Assembly (NCBI RefSeq): GCF_018070575.1
Contig: NZ_JAGPXN010000012.1
Location: 167,912-231,911 of the forward strand
DNA length: 64,000 nucleotides
Direction of reading: 5' to 3'
Source of the DNA: Micromonospora sp. C31
GTDB taxonomy: Bacteria; Actinomycetota; Actinomycetes; Mycobacteriales; Micromonosporaceae
Shown: piece after piece, positions 18,027 through 25,865 of the stretch
How positions within the stretch are numbered: position 1 is the stretch's first letter
How the letters are laid out: each line of letters starts with the position of its first letter
Notes under the pieces: model-generated
Told to the model about the DNA's origin: nothing
What the model saw: the letters and a program-made list of their open reading frames with translations, nothing else
Database searches by the model: none
Program-made: the position numbers and the translations under genes

Positions 18027-18977
18027 TCACTCCGACACCGCCGTGTAGCGGTGGCTCTCTCCGTCGTACTCGTCGGGCTCCTGCGGGTCGGACACGTCGA
18101 CCCGGACGCCCGGCAGCGCGGCGGGCACCGACGCGGCCATCTTTTCCGACAGATAGTGGTGGTGCAGGTCCAGCTCCGCCAGGTGGGTCAGCGACTGCCC
18201 GGCGAGCAGGCCCGCCGCGCCCCGGTCGCCGAGCGTGCCCATCGACAGGTCCAGGCGGCGCAGCCGGGGCACCACCGGCGCCGACGCCAGCGCCTCGGCG
18301 AGCTCGTCGGCGATCTCCGAGTTGCGCAGGCCGAGCCGGCGCAGCCCGGGGAACCGCTCACCGGCCAGCAGCGGGGCCAGGTCGGCGACCCGCGCGTCGC
18401 CGCCGTAGTCGGAGGTGCCGAGCCACAGCTCCAGGTCGCTCAGCGCGGACAGGTCGGAGTCGAGCACCGCGCCGACGAACGCCCGGGGCAGCCCGCCGCT
18501 CTCCACCGCCAGCTCCCGCAGTCGCGGGTGTCGCACCGGGGAGAACGCGAGGTCCTCGCCGCCGCGCACCCGCAGCACCTCCAGCGCCGGGTAAGCGGTC
18601 AGCAGCGGGCTGACGTCGCCCACCTTCATCCAGGAGACCTCGCACTCCTCGAAGGTGATGTCACCGAGGAAGAGGGCGCGCAGGGCCGGCAGGCGCGACG
18701 CCACGGCGCACAGCTGCGCGATCGGGGCGGGATGGAACGCCGCGTAGCCCCAGGAGCCGACGACCAGGGACTCCACCGACGGCCCGGCCTGCGCGACGAA
18801 CCGGTCGAACGCGACCCGGAACTCCTCCGAGAGCTTGTGCTCCGTGGTGGTCTCGTCGAAGTGCCAGAGGGCGATCCGCCAGGAGACCGGACCGTCCACC
18901 GTGGGCAGCGGCCCGTCGGCGGGGACGTCCACCACCGGGCGGCCGGCGAAGTGACGCGTGTGCGAATCGAAGGTCAA
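18027..18977 (-). CDS. STM4015-family leucine-rich-type protein, copy 1
   Basis: A 316-residue protein with repeated Leu-rich segments (LPALRALFLGD, ALEVLRVRGG, LRRLGLRNSEIAD, LRRLDLSMGTLGD, LAELDLHHHYLS), consistent with a leucine-rich-repeat-type solenoid. The C-terminus EYDGESHRYTAVSE is nearly the same as the end of the adjacent paralogue. The only in-frame start near the upstream gene is TTG 18977, after a GGGGAG a few bases upstream. Stop and STM4014 start are one base apart. Function unknown; it may be a scaffold or the substrate of the radical SAM/ATP-grasp enzymes encoded downstream (inference). Confidence 0.85.
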   Translation of the reverse strand: MTFDSHTRHFAGRPVVDVPADGPLPTVDGPVSWRIALWHFDETTTEHKLSEEFRVAFDRFVAQAGPSVESLVVGSWGYAAFHPAPIAQLCAVASRLPALRALFLGDITFEECEVSWMKVGDVSPLLTAYPALEVLRVRGGEDLAFSPVRHPRLRELAVESGGLPRAFVGAVLDSDLSALSDLELWLGTSDYGGDARVADLAPLLAGERFPGLRRLGLRNSEIADELAEALASAPVVPRLRRLDLSMGTLGDRGAAGLLAGQSLTHLAELDLHHHYLSEKMAASVPAALPGVRVDVSDPQEPDEYDGESHRYTAVSE

Positions 18978-18983
18978 CGTCGC

Positions 18984-19916
18984 TCACTCCCCGACAGCGG
19001 TGTAGCGGTAGGGGGTGCCGTCGTACTCCTCGGCGGTCTGCGCGTCGGACAGGTCGACCTGTACGCCCGGCAGCGCGGCGGCCACCGACGCGGCCATCTC
19101 CTCCGACAGGTAGTGGTGGTGCAGGTCGAGCCGCGCCAGGTGGGTCAGCGGCTGGCCGGCCAGCAGCGCCTTCGCGCCCTCGTCGGTCAGCGTCCCCATC
19201 GACAGGTCGAGCGCCTCCAGCCGGGGGACGACCGGCGCGGTGGCGACGGCCGCCGCCACCGCGTCGGCGATCTCGGCGTTGCAGGCCGCGAGGTGACGCA
19301 GCGCCGGCAGGCCGACGCCGGCGAGCACCCCGGCCAGGTCCTCGACGCCCGCGTCGCCGCCGTAGTCGCTCCTGCCGAGCCACAGGTCCAGCCGGTGCAG
19401 GGCCGGCAGCTCACAGGCGCCGACGGCGCGGACCACCTCGGCCGGCAGCCCGCCGGACTCGAAGCGCAGCTCCCGCAGCCCGGCGTGGCGGATCGGCTCC
19501 AGCCGAAGGCCCTGCGCGCCGCGCACCCACAGCACCTCCAACGACGGGTAGGCCGCCAGCAGTGGGGTGATGTCGCCGTGGGCGAGCCAGGAGATCTCGC
19601 ACTGCTCGTAGGTCAGGTCGGCCAGGAAGACCGCCCGCAGCCCGGTCCACTCCGCGGCGGCCTCGACCAGCGCCTCGACCGGCAGGGGCCGCTCGTAGGC
19701 CTCGCCCCACTCGCCGACCACCAGGGCGCGCACCGCGTCGGGCGGCACCTGCTCCCGCAGCGCCCGCACGAGACCGAGGAACTCCTCGGGCTCCGCGTCG
19801 TGCTCCTCGACCTCCAGCCGCCAGGCGACCGCCGACGGGTCGTCGGGAAGTGCCATTCCCGGGGTGAAGGGCACCACCGGTGATCCGACGAACGACGACA
19901 CGTGCGAGCTGATCAC
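18984..19916 (-). CDS. STM4015-family leucine-rich-type protein, copy 2
   Basis: A 310-residue paralogue of the neighbouring STM4015-family protein, and the first gene of the operon. It has the same Leu-rich segments and the same elements: WLGRSDYGGDAG, LDLSMGTLTDEG, LDLHHHYLSEEMAAS and the tail EYDGTPYRYTAVGE. GTG 19916 is chosen because GGAGGT lies four bases upstream. The longer frame to 20063 adds a Pro/Ala-rich stretch with no RBS and is rejected. Its separation from copy 1 by six bases indicates tandem duplication. Function unknown. Confidence 0.87.
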   Translation of the reverse strand: MISSHVSSFVGSPVVPFTPGMALPDDPSAVAWRLEVEEHDAEPEEFLGLVRALREQVPPDAVRALVVGEWGEAYERPLPVEALVEAAAEWTGLRAVFLADLTYEQCEISWLAHGDITPLLAAYPSLEVLWVRGAQGLRLEPIRHAGLRELRFESGGLPAEVVRAVGACELPALHRLDLWLGRSDYGGDAGVEDLAGVLAGVGLPALRHLAACNAEIADAVAAAVATAPVVPRLEALDLSMGTLTDEGAKALLAGQPLTHLARLDLHHHYLSEEMAASVAAALPGVQVDLSDAQTAEEYDGTPYRYTAVGE

Positions 19917-20053
19917 GCCTACCTCCGGTCCGACTGGTGCAGCGGCGGCGCGACGGTAACAGGTCCGCCCGACAGGATGATCAGCGAACCGGTCGGGTGG
20001 CCCGGTCGGCGACGCGGCGGCCGGCGGCCGGGGCCGGTCGGCGACCGCTGCCG

Positions 20054-20077
20054 GGGGCCGCACGGGCTTGCGGCCCC
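20054..20077 (-). terminator. Hairpin after shikimate-dehydrogenase-like gene
   Basis: GGGGCCGCA (20054-20062) and TGCGGCCCC (20069-20077) form a perfect 9-bp stem with a 6-base loop, 14 bp past the stop of the minus-strand dehydrogenase gene. There is no T-tract, as is common in actinomycetes. It separates that gene from the STM4015-type operon downstream. Confidence 0.65.
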
Positions 20078-20090
20078 ACCCGGCGCTCGG

Positions 20091-20882
20091 TCACAGCCCG
20101 AAGAAGGCGAGGTAGGCGTCGATCTGGTGGGCGAGCATCGGCCCGCCCGGATGCGCCCGCAGGCCCCGGGCCCGTGCCTGGGCCAGCAGGACCGTCTCCG
20201 CCGGCGTCATGATGATGTCGGCGACCACGGCGCCCGCCGGCAGGTCGGCCACCGCGAACGGCGGCGGGTCGTCGGCGCGCAGCCCCAGGGGCGTGGCGTT
20301 GACCGCGAGGTCGGCGTCGGCCAGGCGCGGTCGCGCGGTCGCGTCGACCCGGCCGGGGTACGCGGCGGCCAGCCGCCGCCGCAGCGTCTCCAGCCGGCCC
20401 GGGTCGGTGTCGCTGAGGCGCAGTTCCGCCACGCCGGCGTCGAGCAGGGCCACCGCGATCGCGCTGCCCGCACCGCCCGCGCCCACCACGCACGCCCGGC
20501 GGTCCCGCGGGTGGTGTCCGGCCCCGGCCAGCCCGCGCACGAACCCGTCGCCGTCGAACGTGTCGGCGGTCCACGTCCCGTCGGGCTCGCGCCGCAGCGC
20601 GTTGGCGCTGCCGGCCAGGCGGGCACGGTCGCTGGCCCGGTCGGCGAGGTCGAGTACGGCGGCCTTGTGCGGCACGGTGACCAGCATCCCGTCCAGGTTG
20701 GCCACCCGTTGCAGCCCACGCACCACCTGCGTCAGGTCGGCCGGCGCCGCGTGGACCGGGACGAGCACGGCGTCGGTGCCGCGCCGGGCGAGCACCGGGT
20801 TGAGCAGCCCGGGGGCGCGCACCTGCGCGATCGGGTCGCCGAGCAGCGCGTACACCCTCGTGGCGCCGCCTATCTCGGTCAT
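20091..20882 (-). CDS. Shikimate dehydrogenase-like oxidoreductase
   Basis: A 263-residue NAD(P)-dependent protein with the AroE fold. It keeps GDPI near the N-terminus, VTVPHK (catalytic Lys, ~70), SANAL, TFDGDGF (catalytic Asp region), the Rossmann loop GAGGAGSA (~130) and a C-terminal HQ. However, the two serines that bind the shikimate carboxylate (consensus HSxSP after GxPI) are replaced here by QVRAP. Shikimate itself may therefore not be the substrate. It starts at ATG 20882 and is divergent from the cutinase gene. No other aromatic pathway gene is close. Confidence 0.85.
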   Translation of the reverse strand: MTEIGGATRVYALLGDPIAQVRAPGLLNPVLARRGTDAVLVPVHAAPADLTQVVRGLQRVANLDGMLVTVPHKAAVLDLADRASDRARLAGSANALRREPDGTWTADTFDGDGFVRGLAGAGHHPRDRRACVVGAGGAGSAIAVALLDAGVAELRLSDTDPGRLETLRRRLAAAYPGRVDATARPRLADADLAVNATPLGLRADDPPPFAVADLPAGAVVADIIMTPAETVLLAQARARGLRAHPGGPMLAHQIDAYLAFFGL

Positions 20883-21152
20883 GGGGGCGTCTCCGCGGGG
20901 CAGGGGGGGGCGTCCGGCGCGGCCGGAGCGGGGCGGTGCCGACCCTACGCGACGTCGGCACCCGCTCCGACGCGGCGCTCAGCCGCTGGACGACGGCCGG
21001 CGGATCGCGTCGCGTCCGCGGTCGATGACCGCCAGCGCCGAGGTCCGGGCGCATCTGCTCCGGCGGACTGGTGATTTCGCCGATGCGCCGCCGTCGGCGC
21101 CGCCGAAGACTGACGCATGTCGATATGCCCCGTCCCGTAGGGAGTGCCCGAC
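20883..21152. promoter_or_regulatory. Divergent intergenic region, no clear promoter
   Basis: About 270 bp separate the dehydrogenase-like gene and the secreted cutinase, which are transcribed away from each other, so promoters for both must lie here. A run of eight G occurs at ~20905. The part next to the cutinase gene is less GC-rich (GATTTCGCCGATG, CGCATGTCGATATG) and is the likely promoter side, but I cannot assign -35/-10 boxes with confidence. Confidence 0.4.
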
Positions 21153-22055
21153 GTGTCATCACCAACCGTCACCGTCCGTTCCCGTCCCGCCACCCGCGTC
21201 GCCCGCCTGGTCCTGGCCGCCGTCCTGGCCGCGGTGGGCGCCCTGGCCGCGCCGCCGGCCGCCGCCCGGGCCGCCGCCAACCCGTACGAGCGCGGCCCCG
21301 CCCCGACCGTCGCCCTGCTGGAGGCCAGCCGTGGCCCGTTCGCCACCGCGTCGCAGAGCGTCTCCTCGCTCAGCGTCAGCGGCTTCGGCGGGGGCGTCAT
21401 CTACTACCCGACCAGCACCGCCGAGGGGACCTTCGGTGCCGTCGCCATCTCGCCCGGCTACACGGCCGCCTGGTCCAGCATCAGCTGGCTCGGGCCGCGG
21501 ATCGCCTCGCACGGCTTCGTCGTGATCGGCATCGAGACCAACAGCCGCTTCGACCAGCCCGCCAGCCGTGGCCGGCAGTTGCTCGCCGCGCTCGACTACC
21601 TGACGCAGCGCAGCTCGGTGCGCGGCCGGATCGACGCCGGCCGGCTCGCCGTCTCCGGCCACTCGATGGGTGGCGGCGGCAGTCTGGAGGCCGCCGTCTC
21701 CCGGCCGTCGTTGCAGGCCGCCGTGCCGCTGGCGCCGTGGAACCTGGACAAGACCTGGTCCGGCGTCCGGGTGCCCACGCTCATCATCGGTGGCGAGAAC
21801 GACAGCGTCGCGCCGGTCTCGTCGCACTCGGAGCCGTTCTACAGCAGCATCCCGGCCTCGTCGGAGAAGGCGTACCTGGAGCTCAACGGGGCGAGCCACT
21901 TCTTCCCGCAGTCCGTGAACACGCCCACCGCCCGCCAGGCGGTGGCCTGGTTGAAGCGGTTCGTCGACGACGACACCCGCTACGAGCAGTTCCTCTGCCC
22001 CGGTCCGAGCGGCATCGCGATCGAGGAGTACCGCAACACCTGCCCGAGCGCCTGA
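21153..22055 (+). CDS. Secreted cutinase / PET-hydrolase-type alpha/beta hydrolase
   Basis: About 300 residues; a secreted polyester-hydrolysing esterase of the actinobacterial cutinase type (Thermobifida-like). An Arg-containing N-terminus and an Ala/Leu-rich core ending near AARAAA form a signal peptide. The mature part begins NPYERGPAP. The nucleophile elbow is GHSMGGGG (~170), the acid is in GENDSVAP and the His in GASHFFP. ISPGYTA and WNLDKTW match the oxyanion and substrate-cleft regions of this family. Two cysteines near the C-terminus (FLCPG, NTCPSA) fit the conserved disulfide. GTG 21153 has GGAG eight bases upstream; GTG 21144 is possible but overlaps that RBS. Confidence 0.93.
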   Translation: MSSPTVTVRSRPATRVARLVLAAVLAAVGALAAPPAAARAAANPYERGPAPTVALLEASRGPFATASQSVSSLSVSGFGGGVIYYPTSTAEGTFGAVAISPGYTAAWSSISWLGPRIASHGFVVIGIETNSRFDQPASRGRQLLAALDYLTQRSSVRGRIDAGRLAVSGHSMGGGGSLEAAVSRPSLQAAVPLAPWNLDKTWSGVRVPTLIIGGENDSVAPVSSHSEPFYSSIPASSEKAYLELNGASHFFPQSVNTPTARQAVAWLKRFVDDDTRYEQFLCPGPSGIAIEEYRNTCPSA

Positions 22056-22063
22056 CGCCGTCC

Positions 22064-22090
22064 GGGGCGGCCGTCGTCCGCGGCCGCCCC
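22064..22090 (+). terminator. Hairpin downstream of cutinase gene
   Basis: GGGGCGGCCG (22064-22073) and CGGCCGCCCC (22081-22090) form a perfect 10-bp GC stem with a 7-base loop, starting 9 bp after the cutinase stop. Likely factor-independent or hairpin-assisted terminator. Confidence 0.75.
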
Positions 22091-22185
22091 GTGGCGCGTG
22101 GCTGCCGGGTCGGTGCAGAAACCGTCGGTCGCCGCCCGGCTCGGGCGGCGACCGACGAGCATGTGCGCCCGGGGTGTCGAAGGTA

Positions 22186-22222
22186 TTGACGGCGCAGCTC
22201 AGAAACGTACACTCCCAGTGTA
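22186..22222 (+). promoter_or_regulatory. Promoter with overlapping palindromic operator for the liv operon
   Basis: TTGACG (22186-22191), a 16-bp spacer and TACACT (22208-22213) form a housekeeping-type promoter about 40 bp before livG. The -10 box is one arm of a perfect palindrome TACACT-CCC-AGTGTA (22208-22222). A protein bound there would block or position polymerase, so this is a good candidate operator. No regulator gene is adjacent. Confidence 0.65.
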
Positions 22223-22251
22223 AATACTGGCGGCTGCCGGGGGGACGGGCG

Positions 22252-23037
22252 ATGGAGCAAGGGCTCGCACTGCACCACATCGGGGTCCGCTTCGGCGGCC
22301 TCACCGCCCTCGACGACGTCTCGCTGCGGGTGCCGCCCGGCCGGGTGGTCGGCGTGATCGGTCCCAACGGGGCCGGCAAGACCACGCTGTTCAACGTCGT
22401 CTGCGGTTTCGTCCCGCCGGACGAGGGGTCGCTGACCCTCGACGGCCGCCCGTTGCGCCCCCGCCCGCACCGGCTGACCCGCCTCGGCGTCGCCCGCACG
22501 TTGCAGGGCACCGGGCTCTTCGCCGGGCTCACCGTGCTGGAGAACGTGATGACCGGGGCCACCCACACGGCCCGGGCGGGCTTCCTCGCCGCCCTGCTGG
22601 GCCTGCCCCGCAGCGACCGCGACGAGCGCCGGCTGCGCCGGCACGCCCTCGACGTCCTCGACTCCCTGGGCATCGCCGGGCACGCCGACGCCGCGCCGGG
22701 CACGCTGCCCTTCGCCGTACGCCAGCGGGTCGCCCTGGCGCGCGCGCTGGCCGCGCGTCCCCGGCTGCTGCTGCTCGACGAACCCGCCGGGGGCCTGGGC
22801 GGCGACGACATCGCCGAGCTGGCGGAGCTGATCAGGGGGCTGCCCCGACGCGACACCGACCCCTGCGCGGTGCTGCTGGTGGAGCACCACATGGACCTGG
22901 TGATGTCCGTCTGCGACGAGATCGTGGTGCTCGACTTCGGGCGGGTGATCGCCGCCGGCACCCCCGACGAGGTGCGCGACGACCCGGCGGTCGCCGACGC
23001 CTACCTCGGCGCCGCCGTCGACGAGGCCGCCGCATGA
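22252..23037 (+). CDS. livG: Liv-type ABC transporter ATP-binding protein LivG
   Basis: ATPase subunit (261 residues) of a branched-chain amino acid/amide or related organic-acid importer. Walker A is GPNGAGKTT near residue 40, Walker B LLLLDEPAGG near 175, and EHHMDLVMSVCDEIVVLDFG is the characteristic LivG H-loop region. The signature motif before Walker B is weak (LPFAVRQRVALAR rather than LSGGQ). ATG 22252 is preferred because the core LALHHIGVRFGG starts there and a G-rich RBS precedes it. An upstream in-frame start at 22174 lies before the promoter. Overlaps livF by 4 bp. Confidence 0.92.
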   Translation: MEQGLALHHIGVRFGGLTALDDVSLRVPPGRVVGVIGPNGAGKTTLFNVVCGFVPPDEGSLTLDGRPLRPRPHRLTRLGVARTLQGTGLFAGLTVLENVMTGATHTARAGFLAALLGLPRSDRDERRLRRHALDVLDSLGIAGHADAAPGTLPFAVRQRVALARALAARPRLLLLDEPAGGLGGDDIAELAELIRGLPRRDTDPCAVLLVEHHMDLVMSVCDEIVVLDFGRVIAAGTPDEVRDDPAVADAYLGAAVDEAAA

Positions 23038-23756
23038 GCGGCGAGGGACTGCTCGAGGTGCGCGACCTGGTGGCCGGCTACGGCGGCGCGCCGGTGCTGC
23101 ACGGGATCGACCTCACCGTCCCGCGGGGCGCCATCGCGGCCGTGGTCGGCGCCAACGGGGCCGGCAAGACCACCCTGCTGCGCGCCCTCTCCGGCATGCT
23201 GCGCCCGGCGGCCGGCCGGGTCGTGCTGGCCGGCGAGGACCTGCGCGGCGTCGCGGTGGAGCAGCTCGTTCGTCGCGGCATGGCCCACGTGCCCGAGGGC
23301 CGCGGGGTGGTCGGCGAGCTGACGGTCGACGAGAACCTGCGACTGGGCGGGCTGTGGCGGCGCGACCGGGCCGACGCCGCCCGCGCCCTCGACGAGGTCT
23401 ACCAGCTGTTCGAGCCGCTGGCCCGGCGGCGGCGGCACCTCGGTCACCAGCTCTCCGGCGGCGAGCGGCAGATGCTCGCCCTCGGCCGGGCCCTCGTCGC
23501 CCGGCCCCGCCTGCTGCTGCTCGACGAGCCGTCACTCGGCCTGGCGCCGCGGGTGGTCGCCCAGACCATGGCCTTGCTGCGCCGGCTGCGCGACGGCACC
23601 GGGCTGACCGTCCTGCTGGTCGAGCAGAACGTGCGCAGCGCGCTTTCCGTCGCCGACCAGGGCGTGGTGATGTCCCTGGGGCGGATCGTCACCACCGCCC
23701 CTGCCGCCCGGCTGCGCGACGACGCCGACCTGCGGCACGCCTACCTCGGCTTCTGA
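23034..23756 (+). CDS. livF: Liv-type ABC transporter ATP-binding protein LivF
   Basis: Second ATPase subunit, 240 residues. Walker A GANGAGKTT near 41, signature LSGGERQML near 140 and Walker B LLLLDEPSLG are all intact, and VEQNVRSALSVAD is typical of LivF. ATG 23034 overlaps the livG stop (ATGA), giving translational coupling. Works with LivG, LivH and LivM at the cytoplasmic membrane. Confidence 0.93.
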   Translation: MSGEGLLEVRDLVAGYGGAPVLHGIDLTVPRGAIAAVVGANGAGKTTLLRALSGMLRPAAGRVVLAGEDLRGVAVEQLVRRGMAHVPEGRGVVGELTVDENLRLGGLWRRDRADAARALDEVYQLFEPLARRRRHLGHQLSGGERQMLALGRALVARPRLLLLDEPSLGLAPRVVAQTMALLRRLRDGTGLTVLLVEQNVRSALSVADQGVVMSLGRIVTTAPAARLRDDADLRHAYLGF

Positions 23757-23783
23757 ACCCCTCGTCCCCGCAAGGGAGGACCG

Positions 23784-24662
23784 TTGGACCGCTTCGTCTT
23801 CCTCACCCTCGACGGACTGTCCAGGGGCGCGGTCCTCGCCGCGTTCGCCCTGGCACTGGTACTCATCTGGCGGGCGGCCCGGATCGTCAACTTCGCCCAG
23901 GGCGCGATGGCCGTCGCCACCGCCTACGTCGCCTACAGCGTGTCCGCCGCGACCGGTTCCTACTGGCTGGGTTTCCTGGCCGCGCTCGTCGCCGGGCTGC
24001 TCCTCGGCGCGGCGGTGGACCTGGTCGTCATGCGCTTCGTCGACCACGCCTCACCGCTCAACCCGGTGATCGTCGCGCTCGGGCTGGTGCTGCTGATCCA
24101 GGCCGTGCTCGGCATGGCGTACGGCAGCGAGTTCCTGCCCGCCGGGACCCCGTTCTCCCGCAACCCGCTGACCGTGGGCGGCGCCGCCGTCCTGTCGCCG
24201 TACGACCTGTTCGTCTTCGCGGCGGTCGCGGTGGTGGTCGTGGGGCTCGCCTGGACCTTCACCCGCACGGCGGTGGGCCTGCGGATGCGCGCGGCGGCGT
24301 TCGCCCCCGAGGTGTCCCGGCTGCTGGGCGTGAACGTCGGCGGCATGCTCACCCTCGGCTGGGCGCTCGCCTCCGGGGTGGGCGCGCTGGCCGGCATGCT
24401 GGTCATCCCCACCGAGTTGGGCCTGCACCCGCACGCGATGGACCTGGTCTTCGTCTCGGCGTTCACCGCGGCCGTGGTAGGTGGTCTGGACAGTCCACCG
24501 GGGGCGGTGGTCGGCGGCCTGGCGGTCGGCCTGTTGCTCTCCTACGTCAGCGGCTACGCCGGCAGCGACCTCACCCCGCTCGCGGTGCTGGTGCTGCTGC
24601 TCGCGGTGCTGCTGATCCGTCCCGGCGGGCTGTTCGCCCCGGTCGCGGCGAGGCGGGTGTGA
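23784..24662 (+). CDS. livH: Liv-type ABC transporter permease LivH
   Basis: Integral membrane permease, 292 residues, with about eight hydrophobic segments. The family-like segments RAARIVNFAQGAM near the N-terminus and VVGGLDSPPGAVVGGLAVG near the C-terminus are present. TTG 23784 is used as start because AGGGAGGA lies just upstream and no ATG/GTG gives a sensible N-terminus. The gene sits 27 bp behind livF and overlaps livM by 4 bp. Confidence 0.92.
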   Translation: MDRFVFLTLDGLSRGAVLAAFALALVLIWRAARIVNFAQGAMAVATAYVAYSVSAATGSYWLGFLAALVAGLLLGAAVDLVVMRFVDHASPLNPVIVALGLVLLIQAVLGMAYGSEFLPAGTPFSRNPLTVGGAAVLSPYDLFVFAAVAVVVVGLAWTFTRTAVGLRMRAAAFAPEVSRLLGVNVGGMLTLGWALASGVGALAGMLVIPTELGLHPHAMDLVFVSAFTAAVVGGLDSPPGAVVGGLAVGLLLSYVSGYAGSDLTPLAVLVLLLAVLLIRPGGLFAPVAARRV

Positions 24663-25774
24663 GCGCCACCCGGGCGGCGACCCCGCCGCACACGAGCAGG
24701 CGAGCCGACGGGGCCGGTCCGGACGGGGCCCGGCGCGGCTCGACCCTGCGGCGTCACGCCGGCCTCGCGGTGATCGCCGCGCTGCTGCTGGTGGCCGCCA
24801 GCTACAACCTGGAGCCGTTCCGCAACTTCCAGCTCGCCACCGTGGCCGCCTACCTGTGCGCCACCGCCGGGCTGACCATCCTCACCGGCCTGAACGGGCA
24901 GCTCTCGCTGGGGCACGGCGCGCTGATGGCCACCGGCGCGTACACCGTCGCCCTGTGCCAGAACGCGTTCGCCGACGCCGGGATGACCGGCGGCTGGCTG
25001 CTTCCGGTCTCGCTGGGCGCGGCCGTCGTCGCCGCCCTCGCGGTGGGGGCCGTGGTCGGGGTCGCCGCCGCCCGCCTGCGCGGCCCGTATCTTGCCGGCG
25101 TCACCCTGGCCGTCGCGGTCGTGGTGCCGGCGTTGGCCGTCACCTTCGACGGGGTGTTCAACGGGGAACAGGGGCTGGCGGTGCCGGTCGAGCCCCCGCC
25201 GGCGTTCCTCGGCGTCTACTTCCCCTACGAGCGGTGGCAGCTCTGGGTCACCGCCGCGGCCACCCTGCTGGCCCTGGTGCTGCTGGCCAACCTCGTCCGC
25301 AGCCGGTACGGCCGCACCTTCCGGGCGGTCCGCGACGACGAGGTCGCCGCCCGCCTCGCCGGCATCCACGTCGCCCGCACCCAGGTCATCGCCTTCGTGG
25401 TCAGCGCGGCCGGCGCCGGGCTCGGCGGCGCCCTGCTCGCGGTCCTCGCGCAGAGCGTGTCGCCGGGGGCGTTCTCGCTGACGCTGTCGCTGTTCCTGCT
25501 GATGGCGGTCGTCGTCGGCGGGCTGGGCAGCCTCACCGGCGCGGCGTGGGGCGCCGTCCTGCTGGTCGCCCTGCCCGACCTGACGCACGCCGTCACCGAG
25601 CAGCTCACCCTGTCGCCGGCGGTCGCGCAGCGGGTCGAGGGCAACCTGCCGCTGGCGATCTTCGGGATCACCCTCGTCGTCGTCATGATCGCCGCTCCCG
25701 GCGGCGTGCAGGGCCTGCTGTCCCGGCTCGCCCGCGCCGTCTCCGCGCGTCGGCCGGGCCGACGGCGGCCCTGA
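24659..25774 (+). CDS. livM: Liv-type ABC transporter permease LivM
   Basis: Second permease, 371 residues. A polar Arg-rich N-terminal stretch of ~30 residues precedes membrane segments with NGQLSLGHGALMATGAY, GRTFRAVRDDEVAARLAGI (cytoplasmic coupling loop) and VVGGLGSLTGAAWG, all classical LivM landmarks. GTG 24659 overlaps the livH stop (GTGA). Confidence 0.93.
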   Translation: MSATRAATPPHTSRRADGAGPDGARRGSTLRRHAGLAVIAALLLVAASYNLEPFRNFQLATVAAYLCATAGLTILTGLNGQLSLGHGALMATGAYTVALCQNAFADAGMTGGWLLPVSLGAAVVAALAVGAVVGVAAARLRGPYLAGVTLAVAVVVPALAVTFDGVFNGEQGLAVPVEPPPAFLGVYFPYERWQLWVTAAATLLALVLLANLVRSRYGRTFRAVRDDEVAARLAGIHVARTQVIAFVVSAAGAGLGGALLAVLAQSVSPGAFSLTLSLFLLMAVVVGGLGSLTGAAWGAVLLVALPDLTHAVTEQLTLSPAVAQRVEGNLPLAIFGITLVVVMIAAPGGVQGLLSRLARAVSARRPGRRRP

Positions 25775-25865
25775 GCGGGTCCCGACCCGCCGGGAGCCCG
25801 CACCCCGTCCCACCCACCCCATCCACCACCCCGCCAACCGGACCGAGGAAAGGTCGGTGTCTGAC

